From Bacteroidales bacterium (GTDB lineage Bacteria; Bacteroidota; Bacteroidia; Bacteroidales; FEN-979), in NCBI GenBank assembly GCA_023231065.1, contig JALNWE010000001.1, forward strand, positions 62,001-126,000: a stretch of DNA of 64,000 nucleotides. The letters run 5' to 3'. Below are positions 51,669 through 60,010 of the stretch, piece by piece. Made by a program: the position numbers and the translations under genes. The notes beneath the pieces were generated by a model that worked only from the letters and a program-made list of their open reading frames with translations, searched no databases and was not told where the DNA came from. Numbering within the stretch: position 1 is the stretch's first letter; each line of letters begins with the position of its first letter.

Positions 51669-53132
51669 TTATGTTGCCGGGTTGATCATCTTCCGGAATT
51701 TATCCATAATTTCTTCCGAATCAGCCATAACTGTCAGATGATCCCCTTCCTGAAATGTCGTAGCTCCATCCGGGACAAATAAAATATCATCGCGGGTGAC
51801 CATGGAGATCAGTACTTCCTTGGGAAGGGACAGGGATACCAGCGATTTATTGGAGAAAGGGGAACCGTTACGAATTTCCAGTTCGGCCCTGAAGGGTTTA
51901 ATGGTTGTGATGAACTCTGTTTCTATCGCTGTTTTTTTCCGGAGGGTCACCGGGACAGATAAGCCGAGGAATGATGCAAACCACGAAATGGTCGAACCCT
52001 GTATGAGTACTGAAAGTAGGGAGATAAAGAATACAAGGTTAAACACAAAAGTTCCGTTTTCGAGCTTTGCATCGAGCACATAGATAGAGAGGATGACGGG
52101 TACTGCCCCGCGTAATCCAACCCATGAAACAAAAAGTTTCGACCGGATGTTGAACTTTGAAAAAGCCAGTGAAATGAACACTGCCAATGGCCTTGCCACC
52201 AGAATAATGAAAAATGATAAGATAAGTCCCAATGGAATGACGGGTATTAGTTGCCTTGGATAAACCAACAATCCAAGAGTAAGGAACATAATTACCTGCA
52301 TCAGCCATGCTTGTCCGTCGAAATGCTTGGTAAGACTGCGTTTATGGACAAATTCCCTGTTTCCTGCTATACAAGCAGCGATGTACACCGAAAGATAACC
52401 ATTGCCCCCGATAAAATCGCTGAAAGCAAAAGTGAAAACCGCCAAAGCGATCAGGATCACAGAATACAGACCATCAGAGTTGAGGTGGATCCGGTTAAGG
52501 ATCCTGACGATAGCAAATCCCATCAGGATCCCGAAAGGAATACCCAGAAGGAATTGTTTGCAGAAAAACAGGACCAACTTCCCAATGGAAACAGATTCAC
52601 TCTTAAGAATGAAAATGAAAAAGATGGTCAAAAAATATGCCATCGGGTCATTGCTGCCGCTTTCCAATTCAAGAAGAGGCCTGATCCTCCCTTTTAAACC
52701 AGTATTTTTTGCCCGGAAAATGGTAAAAACAGAGGCAGCATCAGTGGAGGAAATGATAGATCCCAGTAAAAGTCCTTCAAGCAAGCTCAGATGGGTAATA
52801 GACCATATAAAAAGTCCTGTCGCAACGGCAGTGACCAACACGCCAAGGGTTGAAAGAAGAGCGCCAGGCAATAGAACGGAACGGATATCGGAAAACCTCG
52901 TGTCAAGCCCACCCGAAAACAAGATCAGGATCAGCGCCAGGGTCCCGATAAATTTAGATATGTGGATATCGAAAAAGTTGATTTTACCGATCCCATCTGC
53001 GCCAGCTAACATTCCGACCAGCAGGAAAAGGACGACGGTGGGGATCCCGTATTTACTCGATTTACTAAAGAAAACACTCAGGATGAGCAGGAAAGATCCG
53101 ACCAACAGAATATTTTCCAGTGTCAGTACCAT
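51669..53132 (-). CDS. K+/H+ (or Na+/H+) antiporter of NhaP2/CPA1 type with TrkA-C domain
   Basis: A 487-residue inner-membrane antiporter (Met at 53132). About 12-13 TM segments are visible; the ion-binding ND motif is in LELESGSNDPMAYFLT near 160, preceded by GSIISSTDAASVF near 124, and WVGLRGAVPVILSIY near 340 is characteristic of CPA1. A cytosolic TrkA-C/RCK-C domain (from about 390: RAELEIRNGSPFSNKSLVSL, DDILFVPDGATTFQEGDHL) suggests control by a nucleotide or ion, as in NhaP2. It begins one base after the guanine deaminase stop and is probably in its operon; why the two go together is not clear. Confidence 0.88.
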   Translation of the reverse strand: MVLTLENILLVGSFLLILSVFFSKSSKYGIPTVVLFLLVGMLAGADGIGKINFFDIHISKFIGTLALILILFSGGLDTRFSDIRSVLLPGALLSTLGVLVTAVATGLFIWSITHLSLLEGLLLGSIISSTDAASVFTIFRAKNTGLKGRIRPLLELESGSNDPMAYFLTIFFIFILKSESVSIGKLVLFFCKQFLLGIPFGILMGFAIVRILNRIHLNSDGLYSVILIALAVFTFAFSDFIGGNGYLSVYIAACIAGNREFVHKRSLTKHFDGQAWLMQVIMFLTLGLLVYPRQLIPVIPLGLILSFFIILVARPLAVFISLAFSKFNIRSKLFVSWVGLRGAVPVILSIYVLDAKLENGTFVFNLVFFISLLSVLIQGSTISWFASFLGLSVPVTLRKKTAIETEFITTIKPFRAELEIRNGSPFSNKSLVSLSLPKEVLISMVTRDDILFVPDGATTFQEGDHLTVMADSEEIMDKFRKMINPAT

Positions 53133-53133
53133 A

Positions 53134-53607
53134 CTAATAGAGGGTCTTGTCTGATTTATCCATCCAGGATCTGAACAGGGAATCCCCTTTTGGATTATCA
53201 ATTTTCAAAAACCTGATCCTGCGCTTTTCCATCGGAAGGTTCAGCTCTTCATAAATGTGTTTATCGCGGAAACCGATGGCTTCAGCATCTTTCCGGGTAG
53301 AACAGTAATAGACCTTCTGAATGTTGGCCCAATAAATGGCTGAAAGACACATCGGACATGGTTCACAGGTTGAATACAGGATGGCCCCCGTCAGATCGAA
53401 ATGGCCGATATTGTTACAGGCATCCCTGATCGCCATAACCTCTGCATGAGCTGTCGGGTCGTTCTGTGAGATAACCTGGTTTACACCCCGGCCGATGATT
53501 TTCCCATCTTTCACAATCACAGCCCCGAAAGGCCCACCAAGGTTATTTTTTACAGATTCGAAGGCATCGTCAAAGGCCAGATCTATAAATTTTAATGTTC
53601 CATCCAT
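53134..53607 (-). CDS. guaD: Guanine deaminase (cytidine-deaminase-fold, GuaD-like)
   Basis: A 157-residue zinc deaminase converting guanine to xanthine and ammonia. The zinc ligands are in TAHAEVMAI (HAE, near residue 54) and CEPCPMCLSAIYWA near 84 (PCxxC). The C-terminal pattern, with IGFRDKHIYEEL and a Trp and Tyr in the tail (SLFRSWMDKSDKTLY), matches the domain-swapped bacterial GuaD rather than tRNA adenosine deaminase TadA. Start at 53607; the open frame upstream to 53763 crosses the promoter. A full consensus promoter lies at 53690-53719. The divergent operon encodes YgfK and a xanthine dehydrogenase-type protein, so xanthine made here could be used there. Confidence 0.85.
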   Translation of the reverse strand: MDGTLKFIDLAFDDAFESVKNNLGGPFGAVIVKDGKIIGRGVNQVISQNDPTAHAEVMAIRDACNNIGHFDLTGAILYSTCEPCPMCLSAIYWANIQKVYYCSTRKDAEAIGFRDKHIYEELNLPMEKRRIRFLKIDNPKGDSLFRSWMDKSDKTLY

Positions 53608-53689
53608 AGATACTTTATTCTTTTTTTGGACATCTGGAATCAAGATGTGGTATTTCAGCAGGATACTGCAATTTCTTATATTTATCCTA

Positions 53690-53719
53690 CAAAAATACAG
53701 ACTTAACCCGATTAAACAA
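53690..53719 (-). promoter_or_regulatory. Consensus promoter for guaD-antiporter
   Basis: Minus strand: TTG (complement of 53717-53719), exactly 19 bases, TATTTTTG (complement of 53690-53697). A full Bacteroidota promoter, with a leader of about 75 bases before the ATG at 53607. Confidence 0.75.
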
Positions 53720-53802
53720 ACACGCACCGGCATCCTTTTTAAGAATTTTAAAGGGCAGGGCAATTCGTTGAACTTTTAATGCTATCTTTAAGATGAATCT
53801 TT

Positions 53803-53810
53803 TAATTTTG
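53803..53810 (+). promoter_or_regulatory. Promoter -7 element for the ygfK operon
   Basis: TAATTTTG matches TAnnTTTG, about 28 bases before the TTG start of ygfK at 53838. Confidence 0.55.
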
Positions 53811-53837
53811 AATCCTGAATGATAATTTTATTCCTTA

Positions 53838-56800
53838 TTGCCCTTGTCTGATAAATTTACTCCGGTTCCCTTTCCACAGCTTACCCGTCTGGTTTTAGGG
53901 GAAATCAAACATCAACGCCTTTTTGGAATTCCCGGAAGTTTGTTCTATTTTCCGCGTTCATCCGATCCTTTCGGGATGAACCGGTATGGTAAAAGGCTTA
54001 TCACACCCATCGGTGTCGCTTCAGGTCCCCATACCCAGTTGACACTGAATATTGTTGCAGCCTGGCTTTGCGGAGCCCGTTACGTGGAGTTGAAAACGAT
54101 CCAGACCTTGGATGAGCTCACGGTTTCAAAACCCTGTATCGACATGCAGGATGAAGGATATAACTGTGAATGGTCTCAGGAACTTAAAGTTGAACAATCC
54201 TTTCACGAATATCTTAATGCATGGATCCTGATCCATATCCTGCACCGGGAACTTGCTTTTCATGGTCCGGTCGGGACGCTTTTCAACATGAGTGTCGGGT
54301 ATAATCTCGATGGGATTTTACAGGAGAAGGTACAGGGATTTTTTAAAAGAATGCAGGATTGCACCATAGAACTGGAAGCAGCTAAAGATTCAATCCGGAA
54401 CATCTACCCCGGAATTGATGACATTGAAATACCATCATGTATTTCCAACCATGTAACGCTCAGCACCATGCATGGTTGTCCTCCCCACGAAATTGAAAAG
54501 ATCGGACGTTACCTGCTCCTGGAAAAAAAGCTGCATACAACCATAAAATTGAACCCTACCCTTTTGGGCCCGGACGAATTACGCGGTTTACTCAACGGCA
54601 AACTGGGTTTTTCAACACAAGTCCCCGACAGCGCCTTTGACCATGACCTTAAATATCCCGATGCCCTGAAGATCATTGAATCACTTATTTCAGCAGCCGG
54701 ACCGACCGGATTACAATGTGGGGTCAAACTCACCAACACCCTGGAAACCGTTAACCACAAAACCATTTTCAGCCAACAGGAAAAAATGATGTATATGAGC
54801 GGCAGGGCGCTTCATCCAGTCAGCATCAACCTGGCAAAAAAACTGCAAAATGATTTTTCTGGAATGTTGGATATTTCTTTTTCAGGAGGCGTTGATTGTT
54901 TCAACATTGCAGATGTGTTAGCCTGTGGACTTAAACCCGTTACCTTTTGCAGCGATCTGCTGAAACCTGGCGGATATGGCCGTTTATGGCAAACCCTCGA
55001 CCATCTCCGGAAAAGATTCAGCGCTTTAAATGCCGGTTCGCCGGATGAATTTATCATCCTTTCTTCAGGGGATAATAAATTGAGACTACACGAGGCCTCC
55101 CGGGTAAACCTGACCCGTTATTCGGCACAGGTCGCAGATAATCCCTCCTATCACAAACAGGGTTTCTCTGACCCTGATATCAAAACCAAACGACCTCTTT
55201 CGTGGTTCGATTGTATTCATGCCCCCTGTAAGGATACCTGCCCAACCAACCAGGACATTCCCGGTTACATGTACCGTACCGCTTACAGGGATTTTCTGGG
55301 AGCCTTTGATACAATCTTCAAAACCAATCCCTTTCCTTCTGTAACCGGAATGATTTGCGACCATCCATGCCAGATAAAATGTACCCGGATCAACTATGAT
55401 GAGCCTTTACATATCAGGGATATCAAACGCTTTATTGCTGAAAAAAGCCACGAATCCGCTGTTCATCATCCTGAAAAAAAAGGTAAAACATCCCCAAAAT
55501 TAAAAGCCGCCATCATTGGCGCCGGACCTGCAGGATTATCCTGTGCATGGTTCTTAAACCTGGCTGGTTTTGAAGTTCACGTCTTTGAACAGAAAAAAAT
55601 CACCGGTGGAATGGTATCTGCAGCCATCCCTTCTTTCCGGCTGACAGGCCAAGCCATTGAACGCGATATTCAACGGATTCTTAATGCTGGTATCGTGGTC
55701 CACGACAACTTTTCTGTCAATCAAACCAATTTCGGAAAGATCCGTAAGGAACACAACCTTGTTTTTATAGCAGCAGGGGCACAATCCTCCATTCTGCTTG
55801 ATATTGAAGGAATCCTGTCGCCTGGCGTACTTGATCCATTGGCTTTCCTGTTTGCCGTAAAAAATGAAAAGATCCCTGTTATTGGTCACCATATTGTCAT
55901 CATTGGCGGTGGTAATACAGCCATGGATGCAGCGCGAACAGCATCCCGTCTGGTTGGCCCTTCAGGAAAAGTCACCATTGCGTACCGGAGGACCCGCCGT
56001 GAAATGCCGGCTGATAAAGGAGAGATCAAAGCTGTTCAGGAAGAAGGAATCGAAATCGTTGAACTGGTTAACCCAGAAAAAGTCAAAACCAGGAATGACC
56101 GGGTGACCGGGCTCCTCTGCTCGCGTAACACGCTTGTTACAAAAGAAAAAGTCAAAGGCGGTAAGGATAACCGTCCAAAACCCGTTAAGGTCGATGGATC
56201 GGAATTTGAAATACCCTGTGATACGATTATTCCTGCCATCGGTCAAAAACTGTATATTGACTTTTTGGAAGAAGATATGGTACGTCCTCAACCAGGAAGC
56301 TATAAAACCCAGCTTGACCATGTTTATATCGGTGGCGATGCGATGCGGGGAGCATCCACGGCCATAAATGCCATTGCAGATGGCCGTAAGGCCGCCATTG
56401 AGATCGTGTCGGATTTCGGAGGTCAGATGACCGGGAAAAAACCGGAAAATCAAGCTTTTTATCCGGACGACAAAGGGAACCAACCCGATAAAGACAGTAA
56501 AGAAATCGGATACGCCGAACTTATACATAAAAAAGCCATCAGGGCTTTTGGGCCTCACCCCATAGAATTGCCGTTGGACCAACGTAAAAATTTCAACCTG
56601 GTCATGTCAACATTCTCTGATACAGAAGCCCGCGAAGAAGCTTCACGGTGCCTTTACTGCGACGAATTATGCAATATCTGTGTCACTGTTTGCCCCAACC
56701 TGGCCAACTTTTGTTATCCTGTTGAACCGGTATGCTATCATCTTCAAAAAGCCGTCAGGAAACAGGATGGGTCAATTGGTTTAGAAGATGATAATGATTT

Positions 56801-57197
56801 CCGGATCGATCAGCCTTACCAGGTACTGAACATCAGGGACCTTTGCAATGAATGTGGAAACTGTGTTACTTTCTGCCCATCTTCCGGACGCCCTTATATG
56901 GATAAACCGGGCCTGTCGCTTTCCATTGCTTCATTCAACAGGGAGAATGAAGGTTTTCTGATCAGTCACCTACCGGAAAGGGATATCCTTATCTATAAGG
57001 AAAAAGAACAGGTCAAAACGCTATACCTGCAAAACGGAAAATACTATTTCGAAACCGGCCAGGTGAAAGCAGTCCTTGATGAAATAACCTTTCGGTTAAT
57101 TGAAGTTAACTTTCTCGTCCCCTGTGTTAAAGAATATCATTTTACCTTTGCCGCGGAAATGAGCATCATCCTCATGGGAATAAGGAGTAAACAATGA
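53838..57197 (+). CDS. ygfK: YgfK-type flavin/Fe-S oxidoreductase subunit (putative selenate reductase subunit, purine cluster)
   Basis: An 1119-residue fusion. The first 460 residues resemble the dihydroorotate/dihydropyrimidine dehydrogenase barrel (TPIGVASGPHTQLTLNIVAA, VTLSTMHGCPPHEIEKI, KLNPTLLG, LLKPGGYGRLWQ). Next come an Fe-S region (HAPCKDTCPTNQDIPGYM, MICDHPCQIKCTR), a GltD-type NAD(P)/FAD part (AAIIGAGPAGLSCAWFL near 557, IIGGGNTAMDAARTA near 693) and C-terminal ferredoxin motifs (CLYCDELCNICVTVCPN, CNECGNCVTFCPSSGRPYM). This order is that of YgfK, a subunit of selenium-linked molybdenum hydroxylase clusters now tied to anaerobic purine breakdown. The start is TTG at 53838 (or 53844). 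It heads an operon ending with the xanthine dehydrogenase gene. Confidence 0.88.
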   Translation: MPLSDKFTPVPFPQLTRLVLGEIKHQRLFGIPGSLFYFPRSSDPFGMNRYGKRLITPIGVASGPHTQLTLNIVAAWLCGARYVELKTIQTLDELTVSKPCIDMQDEGYNCEWSQELKVEQSFHEYLNAWILIHILHRELAFHGPVGTLFNMSVGYNLDGILQEKVQGFFKRMQDCTIELEAAKDSIRNIYPGIDDIEIPSCISNHVTLSTMHGCPPHEIEKIGRYLLLEKKLHTTIKLNPTLLGPDELRGLLNGKLGFSTQVPDSAFDHDLKYPDALKIIESLISAAGPTGLQCGVKLTNTLETVNHKTIFSQQEKMMYMSGRALHPVSINLAKKLQNDFSGMLDISFSGGVDCFNIADVLACGLKPVTFCSDLLKPGGYGRLWQTLDHLRKRFSALNAGSPDEFIILSSGDNKLRLHEASRVNLTRYSAQVADNPSYHKQGFSDPDIKTKRPLSWFDCIHAPCKDTCPTNQDIPGYMYRTAYRDFLGAFDTIFKTNPFPSVTGMICDHPCQIKCTRINYDEPLHIRDIKRFIAEKSHESAVHHPEKKGKTSPKLKAAIIGAGPAGLSCAWFLNLAGFEVHVFEQKKITGGMVSAAIPSFRLTGQAIERDIQRILNAGIVVHDNFSVNQTNFGKIRKEHNLVFIAAGAQSSILLDIEGILSPGVLDPLAFLFAVKNEKIPVIGHHIVIIGGGNTAMDAARTASRLVGPSGKVTIAYRRTRREMPADKGEIKAVQEEGIEIVELVNPEKVKTRNDRVTGLLCSRNTLVTKEKVKGGKDNRPKPVKVDGSEFEIPCDTIIPAIGQKLYIDFLEEDMVRPQPGSYKTQLDHVYIGGDAMRGASTAINAIADGRKAAIEIVSDFGGQMTGKKPENQAFYPDDKGNQPDKDSKEIGYAELIHKKAIRAFGPHPIELPLDQRKNFNLVMSTFSDTEAREEASRCLYCDELCNICVTVCPNLANFCYPVEPVCYHLQKAVRKQDGSIGLEDDNDFRIDQPYQVLNIRDLCNECGNCVTFCPSSGRPYMDKPGLSLSIASFNRENEGFLISHLPERDILIYKEKEQVKTLYLQNGKYYFETGQVKAVLDEITFRLIEVNFLVPCVKEYHFTFAAEMSIILMGIRSKQ

Positions 57198-57246
57198 GGA
57201 ATGATTTGTTTCATTATTCATTATCAATTATTAAATAACATAGCTT

Positions 57247-58719
57247 ATGATTTACATTGAAGATCAGGTTGTTGATCAAAAAATATTGCAGAAAGCGGTT
57301 GATCGTTATCGCGAGAAAGGGATCATTCTCCCGACTTTTGCCCAAATGCAAAACCCGGAGTTGATCCCGGAAAAGATCAAGGAAAAATTAAAAAATATTG
57401 GATTATGGGATCTTCATCCCCTGAATTTATTCCGGATCACGTGGAGAAACGAGCCAAAGGCAACAGGAGGGCTTTTTGGCAGTCCTAATTTTCTTGAACT
57501 CCCAAAATCCCTGACCGGAACGGATGCGCGGATTGTTGTGATGTTAGGGAAGTGGTTCCCGACCGGGGCGCACAAAGTGGGGGCCGCATACGGGTGTTTG
57601 GCTCCCAGGATCATCACCGGTCAGTTTGACCCGACCTATCATAAGGCAGTCTGGCCCTCGACCGGTAATTATTGCAGGGGGGGCGCTTTTGATTCCTATC
57701 TGATGGATGTGACGGCGGTTGCCATCCTCCCTGAAGAGATGAGCCGTGAGCGGTTTGAATGGCTGAAAGAGATCGGGGCTGAGGTTATCGCGACACCCGG
57801 ATGTGAGTCAAATGTGAAAGAGATCTATGATAAATGTTGGGAGATCCGCCGTACCCGCAAAGACTGTGTCATCTTTAACCAATTTGAAGAATTCGGTAAC
57901 TCCTGCTGGCATTATAATATCACCGGTCATGCCATTGAAGATGTTTATTCCATGATCTCTTCATCAGGGAGCAGATTGGCCGCCTATATATCAGCAACCG
58001 GATCAGCCGGGACCATTGCCGCGGGTGACTACCTCCGTACCCGCTTCCCTCATATCAAAGTTGTAGCGTCAGAAGCCCTTCAATGTCCCACCTTGCTTTG
58101 TAACGGATTCGGTGGTCACCGGATCGAAGGCATTGGCGATAAGCATGTCCCCTGGATCCATAATATCAGAAACACCAATGTGGTAACAGCAATCGATGAT
58201 GAGTATTGTATGCGCCTTTTCCGTCTGTTTAATGAGTTTGAAGGCCATGAATATCTGATAAACCAGGGGGTAAACAAAGATTTGCCCGCACAGCTCGGGA
58301 TGATCGGAATTTCGGGCATTGCCAATATTTTATCAGCCATAAAAACGGCTAAATATTTTGATCTCACAAGCGACGACGTCATGATAACCATTGCAACCGA
58401 TTCGGCTGAAATGTACCGTTCACGGTTGGAAGGGCTCACCGCTGAAAGAGGGGCATACTCCTTCCTTCAGGCTGCCCGCGATCACGAAAAATGCATGCTG
58501 GGCGCCACCGCCGATTTCATGAAAGAACTGACCTATACAGATCAGAAAGCCATCCATAACCTCAAGTATTTTACCTGGGTAGAACAGCAGGGAAAAGAGG
58601 TTGGGGACCTGCGGCAGTTATGGGATGACCGTACCCTTTGGCCCCGTATATTCAGTCAGTCTTCCCGTTGGGATGAACTTATCCATGAGTTTAATGACAG
58701 AACCGGCTTGTTAAAATAG
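57247..58719 (+). CDS. Fold-type II PLP enzyme, TrpB/cysteine-synthase-like
   Basis: A 490-residue cytoplasmic enzyme of the tryptophan-synthase-beta fold. The PLP lysine is probably in GKWFPTGAHKVGAAYG near residue 107 (compare GAHK in TrpB). STGNYCRGGAF near 138 is the PLP-ring loop, SATGSAGTIAAGDYL near 249 the glycine loop that holds the PLP phosphate, and ATDSAEMYRSRLEG near 386 lies near the C-terminal PLP contact. Such enzymes catalyse beta-elimination or beta-replacement on amino acids with a beta leaving group. It lies between ygfK (49 bases) and a second PLP enzyme (three bases), so its substrate is likely an intermediate of the same pathway; a diaminopropionate-type ammonia-lyase is one possibility. 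Not similar enough to YgeX for me to call it that. Confidence 0.75.
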   Translation: MIYIEDQVVDQKILQKAVDRYREKGIILPTFAQMQNPELIPEKIKEKLKNIGLWDLHPLNLFRITWRNEPKATGGLFGSPNFLELPKSLTGTDARIVVMLGKWFPTGAHKVGAAYGCLAPRIITGQFDPTYHKAVWPSTGNYCRGGAFDSYLMDVTAVAILPEEMSRERFEWLKEIGAEVIATPGCESNVKEIYDKCWEIRRTRKDCVIFNQFEEFGNSCWHYNITGHAIEDVYSMISSSGSRLAAYISATGSAGTIAAGDYLRTRFPHIKVVASEALQCPTLLCNGFGGHRIEGIGDKHVPWIHNIRNTNVVTAIDDEYCMRLFRLFNEFEGHEYLINQGVNKDLPAQLGMIGISGIANILSAIKTAKYFDLTSDDVMITIATDSAEMYRSRLEGLTAERGAYSFLQAARDHEKCMLGATADFMKELTYTDQKAIHNLKYFTWVEQQGKEVGDLRQLWDDRTLWPRIFSQSSRWDELIHEFNDRTGLLK

Positions 58720-58722
58720 ACA

Positions 58723-60009
58723 ATGAACAGCAAATTCCATTATGAATGTTGTAACTGCGGGAAAACCTTTGAAACCGATGATGCAATATACCTGTGTCCG
58801 GATTGTGAACGGATGGGCCGACCTGGGATCCCCCCCCTGGGCGTATTGAAAACGGTTTACGATTATGCGAGGATAAGGAATGGATGTAAGCCGGATATAT
58901 TGTTTACCCGGTTGAAACGCGAACGGTTTCTCCCATTGCTTCCTTTGCGTGATTTGAGGGGATGGACTCCTTTGAGAATCGGGGATACGCCAATGTATCA
59001 ATTGGATCCGGCCTCAATCTTACCGACCGGAGATTTGACTGATAGCCACCCGGGCAAATGTTCCTGTGGGATATTTGTAAAAGATGATTCTCAAAATCCT
59101 ACTTTTTCGTTCAAAGACCGCGCTTCAGCGTTGGTTTCCGCGTGGGCTGCCGAGCACAAAACCGGAACGATCATTGCCGCATCTACCGGTAACGCCGGGT
59201 CTTCCCTGGCCGGCATCTGTGCCTCCCTGCATCAAAAAGCAATGATCTTCGTCCCGGCCTCCGCCCCTTTGGCAAAACTGACCCAGATTGTCATGTATGG
59301 AGCCCGCATCATTCCTGTTAAAGGAAATTATGATGTGGCCTTTGACCTCAGCATTAAAGCTTCGGGGATATTCGGATTCTATAACCGGAATACCGCCTAT
59401 AATCCATTTACCATAGAAGGAAAAAAGATTGTGGCATTCGAAATCTACGAGCAACTTGGCCATAAGATTCCTGATCGTATTTTTATTCCGGTTGGCGATG
59501 GAGTCATTCTTTCAGGGGCCTATAAGGGATTTGAGGATATGCTGAATCTCGGGATCATTGAACGTATGCCGGTCCTGGTTGCGGTTCAGGCTGAAGGGAG
59601 CCGGAATCTGATTGATAATCTCAACAGGGATGAATTCATTTCATTCCCTTCCGATACCATTGCGGATTCTATCTCGGTGGATGTCCCCCGTAATTTTTAT
59701 ATGACCGCCGGCTACCTTCGAAAATATAACGGGGAAACCATGGCGGTGACTGATAAAGAAATCCTTGAAGCTTCTTCTTTTATCGCTAAAAACCTTGGAA
59801 TGTTTTCCGAACCTGCCGCTGCAGCTGCTTTTGCAGGGTTAATCAAGTACATACAGGATGGAAAGCCCGGACCGGGATCCAGGAATGTTGTATTGCTGAC
59901 CGGTAGCGGACTTAAGGATCTACAATCAGTAAAACCTTTGATCCATTTGCCTGAACCCTTTAATCCCGATACGGACACCCTGGAATATCTTTTCGATAAA
60001 ACCTGCTAA
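58723..60009 (+). CDS. Threonine-synthase-like PLP enzyme with N-terminal zinc ribbon
   Basis: A 428-residue fold-type II PLP enzyme. The N-terminus has a zinc-ribbon pattern (CCNCGKTFETDDAIYLCPDC, residues 9-28) typical of ThrC and cysteate-synthase relatives. The PLP lysine is in NPTFSFKDRASALVSAW near 127, the ring loop in ASTGNAGSSLAGICASL near 149 and the phosphate loop in VGDGVILSGAYKGF near 258. Housekeeping ThrC is possible, but the gene lies three bases after the first PLP gene and one base before the xanthine dehydrogenase gene, so a role in that pathway is more likely than threonine synthesis. Substrate not established. Confidence 0.75.
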   Translation: MNSKFHYECCNCGKTFETDDAIYLCPDCERMGRPGIPPLGVLKTVYDYARIRNGCKPDILFTRLKRERFLPLLPLRDLRGWTPLRIGDTPMYQLDPASILPTGDLTDSHPGKCSCGIFVKDDSQNPTFSFKDRASALVSAWAAEHKTGTIIAASTGNAGSSLAGICASLHQKAMIFVPASAPLAKLTQIVMYGARIIPVKGNYDVAFDLSIKASGIFGFYNRNTAYNPFTIEGKKIVAFEIYEQLGHKIPDRIFIPVGDGVILSGAYKGFEDMLNLGIIERMPVLVAVQAEGSRNLIDNLNRDEFISFPSDTIADSISVDVPRNFYMTAGYLRKYNGETMAVTDKEILEASSFIAKNLGMFSEPAAAAAFAGLIKYIQDGKPGPGSRNVVLLTGSGLKDLQSVKPLIHLPEPFNPDTDTLEYLFDKTC

Positions 60010-60010
60010 A

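Noticed and set aside
52402..53154. A 250-codon plus-strand open frame
   Set aside because: Antisense to the antiporter gene, rich in Arg, Lys and Pro with no membrane or domain pattern, while the minus frame is a clear NhaP2-type protein.
53134..53607. Annotation as tRNA adenosine deaminase TadA
   Set aside because: The C-terminal FRDKHIYEEL and Trp/Tyr tail fit guanine deaminase, and the purine-type neighbours support this.
55962..56582. A 206-codon minus-strand open frame
   Set aside because: Antisense to the GltD-like part of ygfK; no start signal or family similarity.
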